Shown piece by piece: positions 10,331 to 19,838 of a DNA stretch of 31,408 nucleotides. Source of the stretch: Blastocladiella britannica (Eukaryota > Blastocladiomycota > Blastocladiomycetes > Blastocladiales > Blastocladiaceae); NCBI GenBank assembly GCA_025349905.2, contig MU624633.1, positions 6,583 to 37,990 of the forward strand. Reading direction: 5' to 3'. Below the pieces are notes generated by a model. It saw only the letters and a program-made list of their open reading frames with translations, did no database searches and had not been told where the DNA came from. The translations under genes were made by a program, and so were the position numbers. Every line of letters begins with the position of its first letter. Positions within the stretch are counted from its first letter, which is position 1.

Positions 10331-13300
10331 ATGGATGGTCCCAAAGGAAATACACCAGGCACGGCAGCACCGCTGCGGCCTTCGTGGGCCAATGTCAAGC
10401 CTGCTGCAGCTGCTGCGAAATCAACAGCGACAGTAACACCGACGACTTCCACTCCAATTGCCCAGCAAGATATTTATGACCAACCGCCTATGGAGCACGA
10501 GGAGCAACAACTGACGCGCAACTCATCGCCCGTGGGGGTACCAGCGCTCCCTGCGGCACCCCCACCGGGCGGGTACTCGAAAAAGGAAGCGGCGCGTCTT
10601 TACGAGACGATTGTACAGATCCTGCGTCGCCCGGGAATCTGCACGTCGGGCGAACCAACCACGGTGCTTGGTATGGCTCTCATTTCTCTATGCTTTTATT
10701 TTATGATTTTTGGGTTGCTGTTGAGTAAAAGCGAGGACGACCAGTGCGAGTAATGGGGGTCACAAACCAGCAAATCGATCGCTACCTTATACTATACTAC
10801 GAAATGCTATTTTCTGCGTGTACTGATCGTCTAATACGGTATACATATAACTATAGCCAATACCCTCAATATCGAGCTCACGAACCCAAACGGCGCGATC
10901 CACGTGTACGATTTCCGAGCGACGGGCGACATTGCCGGCCCGCGTTTGCGCACGCTGTTTCACCAATGGCGCTCGACCTCGTACTTGCCGACGCTGACCG
11001 ACGTTGAAGCGGTGCAGGTCGAGCACATGGTCTTTGACAACAAGCATTTCTTGTACTTGCCGCACGCGATGCCGGGGGTTCCCGAGGACGGATCGGTGGT
11101 GCAGTGGGATGTTGGGCTGCGCGTGGGTGGACCGGGAGGGAACCGGCAGCAACAGCAGCAGCAGCAGACGCTGCGAGTGCATACGGTGAAAGTGCGCAAA
11201 GTGTCGGCGATGCCCATGGAAGTCCTGAAGCAGTACCTCCACGGGCAGGTCTCGCACGAGCACTCGATCTGGCAGTACCTCCAGGCTTTTGGTTTGTTAT
11301 TTATCTTTTTTATCCCATTTCGCTAGTTTATTGACAGCCAAAAAAAAAAAAAAAAAAATTGGTGTAGACTCGATCTTTCGGCACTCGGTGTTCCGGCGAC
11401 TGACCACGCAAGGCCGCGTACTGCTGGACCACCGCAACGAGACGCTGCTTCCGACGGGGCTTGCCGTGGTGCCCGGATACACCCAAGCGATTCGGGTCGC
11501 CGGCCCACGGATCGTCCTCATCATTGACGTGACCTCGGCGGTGCTCTACCAGCCGCTCCCGCTGTCGGACCTACTGGGCCGCGCGTTTGATCGCGACTTG
11601 ATGCAAGTCAACCTGGCGCCGCACGAAATTGACCGTGCCGAGTACGTGTTCCGGTCGTTTTCGGTGTTTCCCAACTACGGTGCAACGTCGTCCTCCGATG
11701 GAGCGGACGCGCACGAAGCAGCCGAACCAGCAGCGTTGCCTCTGGCCCCGACCACGGCGCTCGGATCCATGCGCAAAAAGACGCTGGTGATTTCGGGGTT
11801 CACGCGCACGTCGGCCGCCAACACGCCATTCACGCTGAACGGGCGCGCGATGACCGTCGCGCAGTACTATGCGGAAGCGCACGGGATTCGGCTTCGCGCC
11901 CCACACTTACCGTGCGCGATGGTGCAGGCCGGTAAATTGCGTCGTGCGCCGGGCCAGGACCGGATATCGTCGGCGCGGTTGGGTGCAACCGACGCTTCAA
12001 ACCCAGAAACCATTTACTTGCCGCTGGAGCTGGCGACCATGGCGCCGTCGCAAAAGGCCAGCAGGCCGTTGGGCAGGATCGACCACAACGCGTTTAAAGT
12101 GTCGGCCCTGTCCCCGCATGACCGTGCAGCGCACATTGTGCGTGCGGGTCGGGCGATCTACGACCCGCCGCTGTCGCTTTTGGTCGCGTACGGCTTGCAG
12201 CCGCAGTTCGAGTTGACGGCCGCGCCCGCCCGCCAGTTACTCGCACCCACGCTGCTGTTCCATCCGACCTCGCAGGAGCCAACCCTGGTCCCGACGCAGG
12301 GCCGATGGGACATGTCGGTGCACAAGCTGTACCGCCCGGCCGAGGGCGGGATCCGTCGGTGGGCGGTGCTGCCGTTTGTGCCGTGCGACCCGAAACTCGT
12401 TAACCGGTTCATGACCCGACTTTCGCAGCGGCTGCGCATGTTTGGCGTGCACGTTGAGGACCGCGATCCGCCGATCTTGCCGCCTTGCGACCCGGGCATG
12501 GGGAAAGAGATGTTGAGAACGGCCGTGCGGCACGCGTACTTGCAGGCTGGCGCCGAGGCTCAGCACCCGGACGTGTTGGTGTTTGTGTTGCCCAATCGCG
12601 GTATTTATCTAATTTTTTTTTTTCGGTGCAAGTCACACTCCCTGAAAAAAAAAATTTTACAAAAGGATTCGAGCTGTACCACGAGCTCAAGCGCATTTGC
12701 GACACCGAACTGGGCGTGGTCTCGCAGTGCTTGACGCTCAAAGTCGCCCAGGATAGCAGGCCGACGCACGTGGAGAACATTGCGCTGAAGCTCAACGTCA
12801 AGTTACCCGGCCGTGGGCAGAACTTTGCCGTGGACCCGGCGCAGTTACTTGCGTTACAAGAGGTGCCGACGATGTTCATGGGCGCCGACGTGACGCACCC
12901 GGCGCAAGAGATCCGGTCCCCTTCCATCGCGTCGGTGGTGGGCAGCATGGACCGGTACGGCGCGCGGTACGCGTGCGCGACGCGCATTCAGCCGATCCGG
13001 GCCGAAATCATCCTGGACATTGGGTCCATGGTGGTTGAGCTGCTGCAAAAGTTTTACATGTCCACCGGATGTAAGCCGCAGCGGATCATGTTTTTCCGCG
13101 ACGGGATCTCGGAGTCGCAATTCTCGGACGTGATGCGGTGCGAGGTGGCGGCGATTCGGAAGGCGTTCAGGGCCATGGACCCGGAGTACAAGCCGTTGCT
13201 GACATTTATGGTGGTGCAGAAACGACACCATACGCGGTTCTTTGCCGTGGCGCCCGAGCAGGCTGATCCGAGGTACCTATATTCCTTATTGTTGGAATGT

Positions 13301-13756
13301 GTGGCCATTGATTCTGAAAGCTACAAACAAATAGGACTGGAAATTTGCCTCCCGGCCTTTTCGTCGACTCGGAGACGGCGCACCCGTTCGAGTTTGATTT
13401 CTACATTCAGAGCCACAGCACGCTGCAAGGACTGGCGAAACCGACGCGGTACTCGGTGGTACGTTTTGTCCTTTTCATTCGCTTTTAGTTGGAATCAACC
13501 ATTGACTGTAATCATATAATAGCTCGTGGACGAGTCCAAGTTTGCGCCCAACGACCTGGCCGAGCTGTGCTGGCGCCAGTGCTTCCTGTACCCGCGCGGA
13601 TCGCGGTCCGTGTCGATGGTCCCCGCCGGGTTCTACGCGCACGTCACCGCCGCGCGCGCCAAAGCCCATGTGGTGGACGGCGAGCAGGACGGGCAGCGGT
13701 ACTTTGCGTTGCAGGTGGTCAAGCCTGGGTTGGAGGGGACCATGTACTTTATGTAG
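10331..13756 (+). CDS. Argonaute protein (PAZ-PIWI), complete slicer tetrad
   Basis: Small-RNA-guided effector of RNA silencing. Exons: 10331-10670, 10857-11291, 11368-12600, 12666-13272, 13335-13458, 13523-13756; about 990 residues. Residues 1-90 are disordered, followed by the N domain (KKEAARLYETIVQILRRP, LANTLNIEL). A Gln-7 run sits inside it. PAZ lies at about 360-480 (MTVAQYYAEAHGIRL, PHLPCAMVQAGK, ETIYLPLELATM). Mid/PIWI (about 600-990) has VLVFVLPNRG, FMGADVTHP, IMFFRDGISESQF, VVQKRHHTRFFA, GLFVDSETAHPFEFDFY and the C-terminal TMYFM. The catalytic residues appear intact: D744, E783 (RAEII), D815 and H953 (FYAHV), so the protein should be able to cleave targets. All five junctions restore family sequence. 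Intron 1 is long for this locus (186 nt). The start is the first ATG in frame, 60 nt after the stop of the SH3 adaptor. Confidence 0.95.
11147..11167 (+). repeat. CAG/CAA run encoding Gln-7 in the Argonaute N domain
   Basis: Seven consecutive Gln codons (six CAG, one CAA) in a loop of the Argonaute N-terminal region. Triplet runs like this vary in length between strains. Confidence 0.8.
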
Positions 13757-13784
13757 TTGTCATTTTTTTTAAATGTGAAAATTT

Positions 13785-15597
13785 TCATTGAACAAACCGA
13801 ACAGTAGAAGAAGAGGAAGACGACGACGCGAGAGGAGGCGGTGACGACGTGGGTGTGGTAGAAGGGCTGTGAAGCTGTTGATGGTGGAACTGGTACAGCC
13901 GACTGGCGGCCTTGCTCGCCACCGTCGAAAGAGGCGATGACAAGTCTGACGGATCTGCGGCCGCGTTGCCCGAATCCACGACGGCCGACGACAACGGCGA
14001 CGCACCCGCAACCATGGCCGCGATCGCCGCCGGCGGCAGGCCCGGGCTCGGCACCGGCGTGGTGATGGGCGAGTCAGCAAAGTCGACGGCTGCGGTAGCA
14101 GCGGCAGAGGCGCCAGGCAACGCGCTCGGGCGGGCCGACGGGAGCGAGCTCGCCGGTCCAGCCGTGCGCCAGTACCGGTTCACGTCAAAGTACAGCGGCG
14201 ACGCCAAATCGCCACCACCTCCGTTACCACTGGTGGCGGTCGCCAAGTGCAGGCGCGCCGGCACCGGTCGCCGCGACATCCCGCGACTGCTGGTGCGGCG
14301 GTGTCCATGAGCGGTAGCAGCCGTCGGCGTGGCATTGGCGCTCAGCGGCGACAATGGGGACAATGGGGACGTTGGATGACCAATCTGCTGACGCTGGTGG
14401 TCCGTCGGGCTCGTGGACGCGGCGTTAAGCGGGCTGCTGTGCTTGCCGCGGGCCGACGCCGAGTTGTTGTAGTTGACGAGCGATCCGGGCTTGTGGGTCG
14501 GCGCGGCGCGCGGCGCCGGCATTGACGACCCGACCATGCGCGATCCCGGACGCGACGCGCGGCGCTTGGGCGACGCCATGGACGGGACAGTCGTTTTGTC
14601 GCTTGCATTGAACGTAACGGTGCGAGGTTCCGACTGGTCTGCAAACAGGGCCAGGAGTGCCGTCCGGACCGCCGACAGCGGGACCGTGGTCCACGGCATC
14701 GGATCGAGTGGCGCCAGATTGAGCAGCGCTTCGAGGTCTGTATTTTTTTTTGTTTCGTTTGTGAGACAATTGAAGAACATGGTGGGAAAGGAAATAAAAT
14801 GTACCGTGCAAGTAATTGTACTTGACCAGCATGCGCACGGCCACGGCAACGGCTGCCTCGGTCGCGCGCTCGGCCTCTCGCAGCGCCACAAACACGTCCG
14901 GGCGAAGCACGACGGTGGCCGTGGCTGGGGGCGAGTGCGGTTCCTCCAAAACCACCAAAGACGATCGGCGCGAGGCAATGGACGCATTGTCGTCGCCATG
15001 GGCATTGGCATTGGATGTATCGTCGTCACCCTCTTCGGGCTCCGTGTCCAGTCCCAGCGATACGACGGCGGCCTGCGAGACGCGGACGCGCAGAGACCAG
15101 GCGGCCTTGGCGGCGCAAGCGCGGTCCAGGGCCGTGAGCAGCATGAGCTCGACCACTGTTTATATTTGAATGAGTCGGGGATTTCAACACCTGTAAAAGG
15201 TTAAAGGCGTACCTCCAAGGTTACCGCTGGCCTTGAGTTCGGCGACCGAGACCATGGGTCCAATGTCGGCGCCAAATGCGGCCATCCACTCCTCGGATCC
15301 AGCAATGCTCGGCGCGCGATCGTCGTCAAACGTGTCGTCGTCGTCATCGGCTGCCTCCTCCTGATCATGATATGCCCGGCCCCGTACCTCGTCGTCGTCT
15401 GCCATGCCAGAATGATGGCCCTTTGACGTGGACATGGTAGCCACCGTCACCGAGGCAGCAGCAGCAGAAGCAGCAGCAGCCACGGCGATCACCGCGAGCG
15501 CCGTCAGTAGCGACCCACGGGAGGAGCCATCGCCAGCAACGGCCGCGAAAGACGACAGCGGATGGGCGACGAGGCCAGCGAGAAGGGAGCCGGGCAT
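13785..15597 (-). CDS. hypothetical protein with N-terminal hydrophobic segment
   Basis: Exons in coding order: 15597-15213, 15155-14805, 14737-13785; introns of 57 and 67 nt with donors GTACGC and GTACAT; about 562 residues. Residues 29-54 form one Ala/Val-rich hydrophobic stretch, probably a membrane anchor. An acidic region follows (Asp-rich, about 85-105). A helical section spans the junctions (SEEWMAAFGADIGPM, VELMLLTALDRACAAKAAW, FVALREAERATEAAV, MLVKYNYLHG, DLEALLNLAPLDPMPW). The C-terminal half is Ser/Pro-rich and disordered, ending in a Ser run. I do not recognise the family. The C-terminus converges on Argonaute with 28 nt between stops. The start is uncertain: 15597 is the first ATG after an in-frame stop upstream, but another frame (16028-15504) overlaps it and could carry a different leader or a uORF. 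Confidence 0.65.
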
Positions 15598-16298
15598 ATC
15601 GAGGGATTCGAATTCGAATTCGGGCTCAGACGAGTCGGTTTGGGTTTAGAGGCGGAATTCGGTTTAGAATCCAGATTCAGACTCAGAATGGACTTGGGAT
15701 CGCGGCGACGGAGCTTAATGAGGTCCACCGTCGAGTTGAGGGTGTTCTTGTTGGAGTAAGTGGCCAGGATCCGGCGGCGGTGGAGGGTCAGACGGCGGTG
15801 GTGGAGCGAGTGGTCTGTAATGGGCGACGACAGCGACGAATTCGACGAAACGACAACGACGACGAGGGTGGTGGTGGGTGCGGTGGTTGCGGTGGAGGAC
15901 GGCGTGCAGCCAATCATCCAGTCAAGGAGTGGGAGAGGAGGGAAGAAAAAAAAACGACGGGGGAGGGGAGTGCAGTGTGTCTGTGTGTGTGTGGTAGGGG
16001 TGTACTGCTTTTTGCTGGCTTTCCACACAGTAGTATTATAGTTTTTTCTGATATTGATTCAAGGAATATATAATATTTGAGTCAAAAATAACGTTTTTGT
16101 GTCTTGCGTTGACGATTGAATCCACACTAGGTACAATCCCAGCGTATAAAACCAATAGCGTACGTACGCTTTAAAAAAAGGATGAGGGGACGAATAGAAA
16201 ATTCAAATATCTTTGGGATTTCGAGAGAGAGAAGAGTCGACGCCGCATTTATTGATCGCTCCCACTCTTGTTGCTCTTTCCTTCCCATCGCAAGTGAA
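15598..16298. promoter_or_regulatory. 701-nt divergent intergenic region (orphan gene / CEP44)
   Basis: Holds the 5' regions of both flanking genes. Features seen: three tandem copies of ATTCG[AG] (15606-15623); a purine-rich block with an A run (about 15930-15970); a TG repeat (about 15975-15993); an AT-rich core (about 16020-16110); and, toward CEP44, TATAAA (16145-16150), CCAAT (16152-16156) and a 14-bp palindrome (16157-16170). No convincing gene. The minus-strand frame at 16028-15504 is low-complexity. Confidence 0.45.
16145..16170 (+). promoter_or_regulatory. TATA / CCAAT / palindrome cluster upstream of CEP44
   Basis: TATAAA at 16145-16150, then ACCAAT, then the perfect 14-bp palindrome AGCGTACGTACGCT at 16157-16170, all about 130-155 nt before the CEP44 ATG. 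This is a plausible core promoter and factor-binding site, seen from motif sequence only. Confidence 0.35.
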
Positions 16299-17730
16299 AT
16301 GTCCGCACCACCAACCGGGGACCTCAAGAACCTGCTCCTGCAGCTGTACTCGACCCTCCGAGCCGTCGACTACACGCCGACCCTGGATCCGCAAGAGTGA
16401 GTATAAAGATCCCTCAACTGCACTCCGCAGCCCCTAACATATAATTACCAGACTCTGCACCGGCACACCGGCCCTGTACCTGCACCTGCTGCATTACTTG
16501 CTCCTGGACGCGTTCCCGACCTTTGCCGCCCACCTGGCTACCTCAGGCCACGATCTGCGCGGGAAACGCGATGCCCGGTTCTTACAGGGCTGCTACCGGG
16601 TGCTGCGTGACGAGTTCTCGTACAAGCCGGCATTGACGCGCGACCAGTTCTTCTTGCCCGGATTTGCCGCCCGCAAGATCATGCTGGTCATGGACGTGGC
16701 AAGGAAGGTGCAGGAGTGGGCTCGGGATCGGGATCGCCGGGTCAAGTTGTCGTCCTCATCCTTGCCATCGTCTGCACCGCAACGACGGCCGACACCCTTG
16801 GCCGCACGTGTACAACATCAACAGCAGCTACGACCGGCCGATATCTCGTACACGCTGCCGGAACCCGCGAGCCCGAGCTCAGCACCCGCTAAATCTTCGC
16901 CGCCCATGCGCCCGGCGTCCGTCTCACCTGGCACCACTGCATATGATCCGCGCATTCATTGGGCGGACGACCACAATGACCATGACGACAACGATGGGCC
17001 AGAACTTGCTGCCGCTGCTGCCGCCGAAGCCAACTCGTTTCTGGAACATCTTGGCCACCGTCGCCCCGAGAGCGCATTGTCGCGATCATCGCCTCCCCCA
17101 CATGTACCAACTGCAGAAACTGCAGAGGCAGCAGCAGCACTGGTGCATATCCAGTCGACCCTGGCGGCCCTGGACGCGTCGCTCCGCGGCATGCAGGCGC
17201 GGCTGGACGCAGTGGAGAATGCGCACTTGCAGGTCGCGGATGCGCGAGTGCGGGCCGAGCGAGCTGAGGCTGAGAATGCGGTAGGTCTCCCATCCTTCTT
17301 TTTTTGCATTGACACTAGATCCATCGTGTTTGTGGAGGCGGCACAGGCACTCCGATCCGAGCTGGAGCGACTGCGTCTCCAAAATGACGATCGTCGCGGC
17401 CGATCTGCGGTACAGGCAACGACGACGACGGCGACGACGACGATTTCTGCGTCGGTTAGGTCGCAGTCACGGTCGCGGTCGCCGCCGTCCTCGCGCGCAC
17501 GCACGCCCCGTCCACCCTCAAGCGTTACTTCACCAGTAGTCGACCGAGCCGCGACGCCTCGGCCTTTTTACTCTTACGCGCCATCATCAACGGCATCGTC
17601 GCCCACGAAAAAAGATGCATTGGCGCTGGAAGCGGACGCATTGACGGCAGCGATCCGCCAGCGGCTGGCGCACACCCAGTCGCTCCTGGACCGAGCGCGA
17701 ACGCCGGCCTCTACTTCTTCCACGACTTGA
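16299..17730 (+). CDS. CEP44-like centrosomal/centriolar protein
   Basis: Homologue of the centriole-associated protein CEP44, which binds microtubules and helps convert centrioles to centrosomes. Exons: 16299-16396, 16452-17280, 17347-17730; about 436 residues. Residues 1 to about 140 are the conserved CEP44 domain: GDLKNLLLQLYSTLRAVDY, DPQELCTGTPALYL across the first junction, RDARFLQGCYRVLRDEFSYK, LTRDQFFLPGFAARKIMLVM. A disordered Ser/Pro/Asp region follows, then a coiled coil (about 225-325) that runs smoothly over the second junction (RAERAEAENA then ALRSELERLRLQND), then a Ser/Arg-rich tail. Intron 1 (55 nt) has an ideal GTGAGT donor. Intron 2 (66 nt) is a multiple of three with no stop, so it could be retained. 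Presence of CEP44 implies a centriole-bearing, probably flagellated, organism. Confidence 0.88.
17281..17346 (+). other. stop-free 66-nt intron in CEP44
   Basis: Begins GTAGGT, has a T-rich tract and ends GGCACAG. Its length is 22 codons and it has no in-frame stop. Removal joins two coiled-coil segments in phase 0. Retention would insert a Phe-rich hydrophobic peptide into the coiled coil, so I treat it as an intron. Confidence 0.7.
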
Positions 17731-17789
17731 TTTTTGTCTAAAAAGCTTTTTTATTCCATCAACAACCAAACCTCAAAAAAGAAGACTTC

Positions 17790-18575
17790 TTACAAGGAGG
17801 TCTTGATGTTGCGGTACAGGCGGTACCCCCAGCGGTAGACCATGCGCCAGATGTTGCGCGCAACAATCTTGGTAGTGCCAATGTGGTCGCCGAGCGCCTC
17901 GAACGGCAGCATAAAGTTGGTCTTGTAGTGGGTGACAATCGACTCGCGCTGGCACGGTTGCAGGCACAGCGGCTCGGGGAGTGCGTACGGCGGCGGGTTG
18001 TCGGGAAGCGAGTACGGGGCCAGGTCGGGCACGCCGTTAAAGTCGCACGTCATCATGTACGTGTAGGGCGCCTCGATCCCAAACTCCTCGTACGCCTTCA
18101 TCTGGGCTTGCGAGCAATCCCACAGGTTCATGAACACGGTGGCCATGGTCGCGAGCAGGATGATCCATCCGTAAATGAACGCCCATGCAAAGCACAATCC
18201 GACTTGGCGCTTCCATCCGGTGATCCTGTTTTGTTTTATTTTGTTTTGTCAGTTACATTTTTTTTTGTGTTGTGTTGGCGTGCCTCAACAGACCGCATAC
18301 AACGCAATATAAGAAGAAAAGAGTACGTACATGGGCTGACGGGTCTTGCGCGGCGCCGTCTTGAACTCCTGCTCCTCCTCGGCAACGGCGGCAACCTGCT
18401 TCTTGGTGTCCTCGGCATCGAGCGGGGCGCGTGTTGTCTCGTCCTCCTCGTCGTCGCCAGCAGCAGCGGCAGCAGCCTTGCGCTTGGCCAGACCCGACTT
18501 GTCGGTGGTGTGCACGTCCGACGCGTGGACTGCTGCGGCGTCCGAGGGTTCGTCAATAGGGCGGAGCTGGGCCAT
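17790..18575 (-). CDS. hypothetical single-pass membrane protein, 226 aa
   Basis: Exons in coding order: 18575-18331 and 18225-17790; one 105-nt intron (donor GTACGT, acceptor AACAG) that restores a continuous frame at residue 82. The N-terminal 80 residues are charged and Ala-rich, with no signal peptide. One strong membrane segment follows at about residues 91-113 (GLCFAWAFIYGWIILLATMA). The part after it has five Cys (NLWDC, MTCDF, EPLCLQPC and the later context), which could form disulfides if it lies outside the cell or in the ER lumen, and a basic-aromatic tail (RNIWRMVYRWGYRLYRNI). The layout suggests a type II membrane protein. I compared it mentally with P-type ATPase beta subunits and found no real match. 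Family unknown. It converges on CEP44 (59 nt between stops). Confidence 0.72.
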
Positions 18576-18854
18576 TTTTTCCTTTTGTTTTTTTTTGTTT
18601 AGGTAGGGGGTCGTTTCCGTTACGAAAGAGAGGGCGAGTCGAGGGAAGTCGCGTCCTTTTATTGTGCGTGGCGAAGATGCGGGCGTCAAAACTAAAACTG
18701 ACGCGTCGCGTGAGGTGTTCGAAACGAACAAAAATCCTCAAACACTCGACGTGGCAGTCAACCGGGCTGAGCCACATCCGCACCGACAGCTGTGACAAAT
18801 GAATGACAACCGCGAACACGTAACTGCGTAAATGTATAGAATATATTGGAATGT
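18576..18854 (-). promoter_or_regulatory. intergenic region upstream of the 226-aa membrane protein
   Basis: 279 nt between two minus-strand genes. It has a T-rich leader next to the ATG (minus-strand A-rich) and CGTTACGAAAGAG at 18618-18630, shared with the promoter at 7641-7653. The distal part is the 3' region of neither gene on current models. No gene is seen. Confidence 0.35.
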
Positions 18855-19658
18855 CTAAAAGATGGCCACCATCAGTACCAATACCATTGCCATCATCACC
18901 ACGAATGAAATGGGACGAAGTGCGACTGCTCTGCTGCGCATCAGCACCCGGCCGCCCTCTGCGCTGCCTCCAATCTGCGCCGGGCCCGCCGACTCTTCAT
19001 CGGCACTACTCGATACTGGTTGGTCATCGTTGGTCGATGATCTTGGTGGTAGCGGAGCAAAATTAGCGCCTGCAGTGGGCGATGCCGCTTTACCACGATT
19101 GATCGCAGTGGGAGTTGCTGACCACACAACTGGGTGCGGCGGACGTAGCGCGGAAGTGAATGGTAGCGGATTCAGGTCGCTTGGCGAGTTGTCCCAGCCA
19201 CCCGTGGCACCGCTGGCAGCGAGGATCGCCGAAATGACGGGATCCAAGTCGTCGTTGCTGCTGCTATTGTCGTTACGGGTGTCGGTCGCATTCACTCCTT
19301 CGCCCTCATGACTCCCTTTCGGTGGCCGGTCATCTTCTTGGTCATTCGGGCTCTCATGGGGGGGCGGGCCAATGCGCACGTAGGTCTTGCGCGTTCGTGT
19401 TGTGGTGGTCGTGGTCGTTGTTGTTGTTGTTGGTGTGGTTGATGTTTCAGTTGCCGCAGTTGCTGTCATTGTGAGCAGTGCCGTGGTCGTCGTGGGAGCA
19501 CTGGACCCAGTCGCCCAAGACGACATAGACGTCGGTTCATCCGGCAATGCGAGAGTGGACCCGGGCGTGTCCGAGAGTGCGCAGGCGGCGCCAATGACAA
19601 GCGCTCCCGCAATAACTACGAGCGGGACTGCTGCTGCTGTGCCAGTGAAGAATTGCAT
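18855..19658 (-). CDS. Thr-rich secreted or membrane-anchored protein
   Basis: Intronless, 267 residues. Residues 1-28 form a signal-peptide-like hydrophobic segment ending in small residues (VIAGALVIGAACALS). A Ser/Thr-rich stretch with a run of 11 Thr (about 75-90) follows, likely O-glycosylated. Then comes a polar, low-complexity section with N-x-[ST] sites. The last 17-20 residues are purely hydrophobic (SFVVMMAMVLVLMVAIF) and end the protein. A hydrophobic extreme C-terminus after a Thr-rich ectodomain fits a GPI-anchor signal or a tail anchor, so a cell-surface or wall protein is the best guess. No enzymatic domain is visible. It lies 180 nt downstream of nothing else on its strand than the Tmc-like gene, whose stop is at 19839. 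Confidence 0.65.
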   Translation of the reverse strand: MQFFTGTAAAVPLVVIAGALVIGAACALSDTPGSTLALPDEPTSMSSWATGSSAPTTTTALLTMTATAATETSTTPTTTTTTTTTTTRTRKTYVRIGPPPHESPNDQEDDRPPKGSHEGEGVNATDTRNDNSSSNDDLDPVISAILAASGATGGWDNSPSDLNPLPFTSALRPPHPVVWSATPTAINRGKAASPTAGANFAPLPPRSSTNDDQPVSSSADEESAGPAQIGGSAEGGRVLMRSRAVALRPISFVVMMAMVLVLMVAIF

Positions 19659-19838
19659 TGAATAGAATACTGTTTATTATTTTCAAAGGAGCAAAGAAGG
19701 GGCCCACGAATGACCATTGCCATTGACGGCGCCGCGCTGGGAGCAGCCAGCAATCCCAATTTCAGCGGCAGCCCATGGCAGCGGAGAGTCTTTTTTCTGC
19801 GGAAATTAAATTCAAATGAAATTGTGGCGCAAAAAAAT

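Noticed and set aside
10671..10856. Hidden exon inside the long (186-nt) first Argonaute intron
   Set aside because: The family sequence is continuous across the junction (TVL-ANTLNIEL), leaving no room for added residues.
15504..16028. 174-codon minus-strand frame upstream of and overlapping the 562-aa orphan
   Set aside because: Low-complexity Thr/Ser/Leu with no domain and no splice route into the downstream frame that I could find. More likely a leader or uORF.
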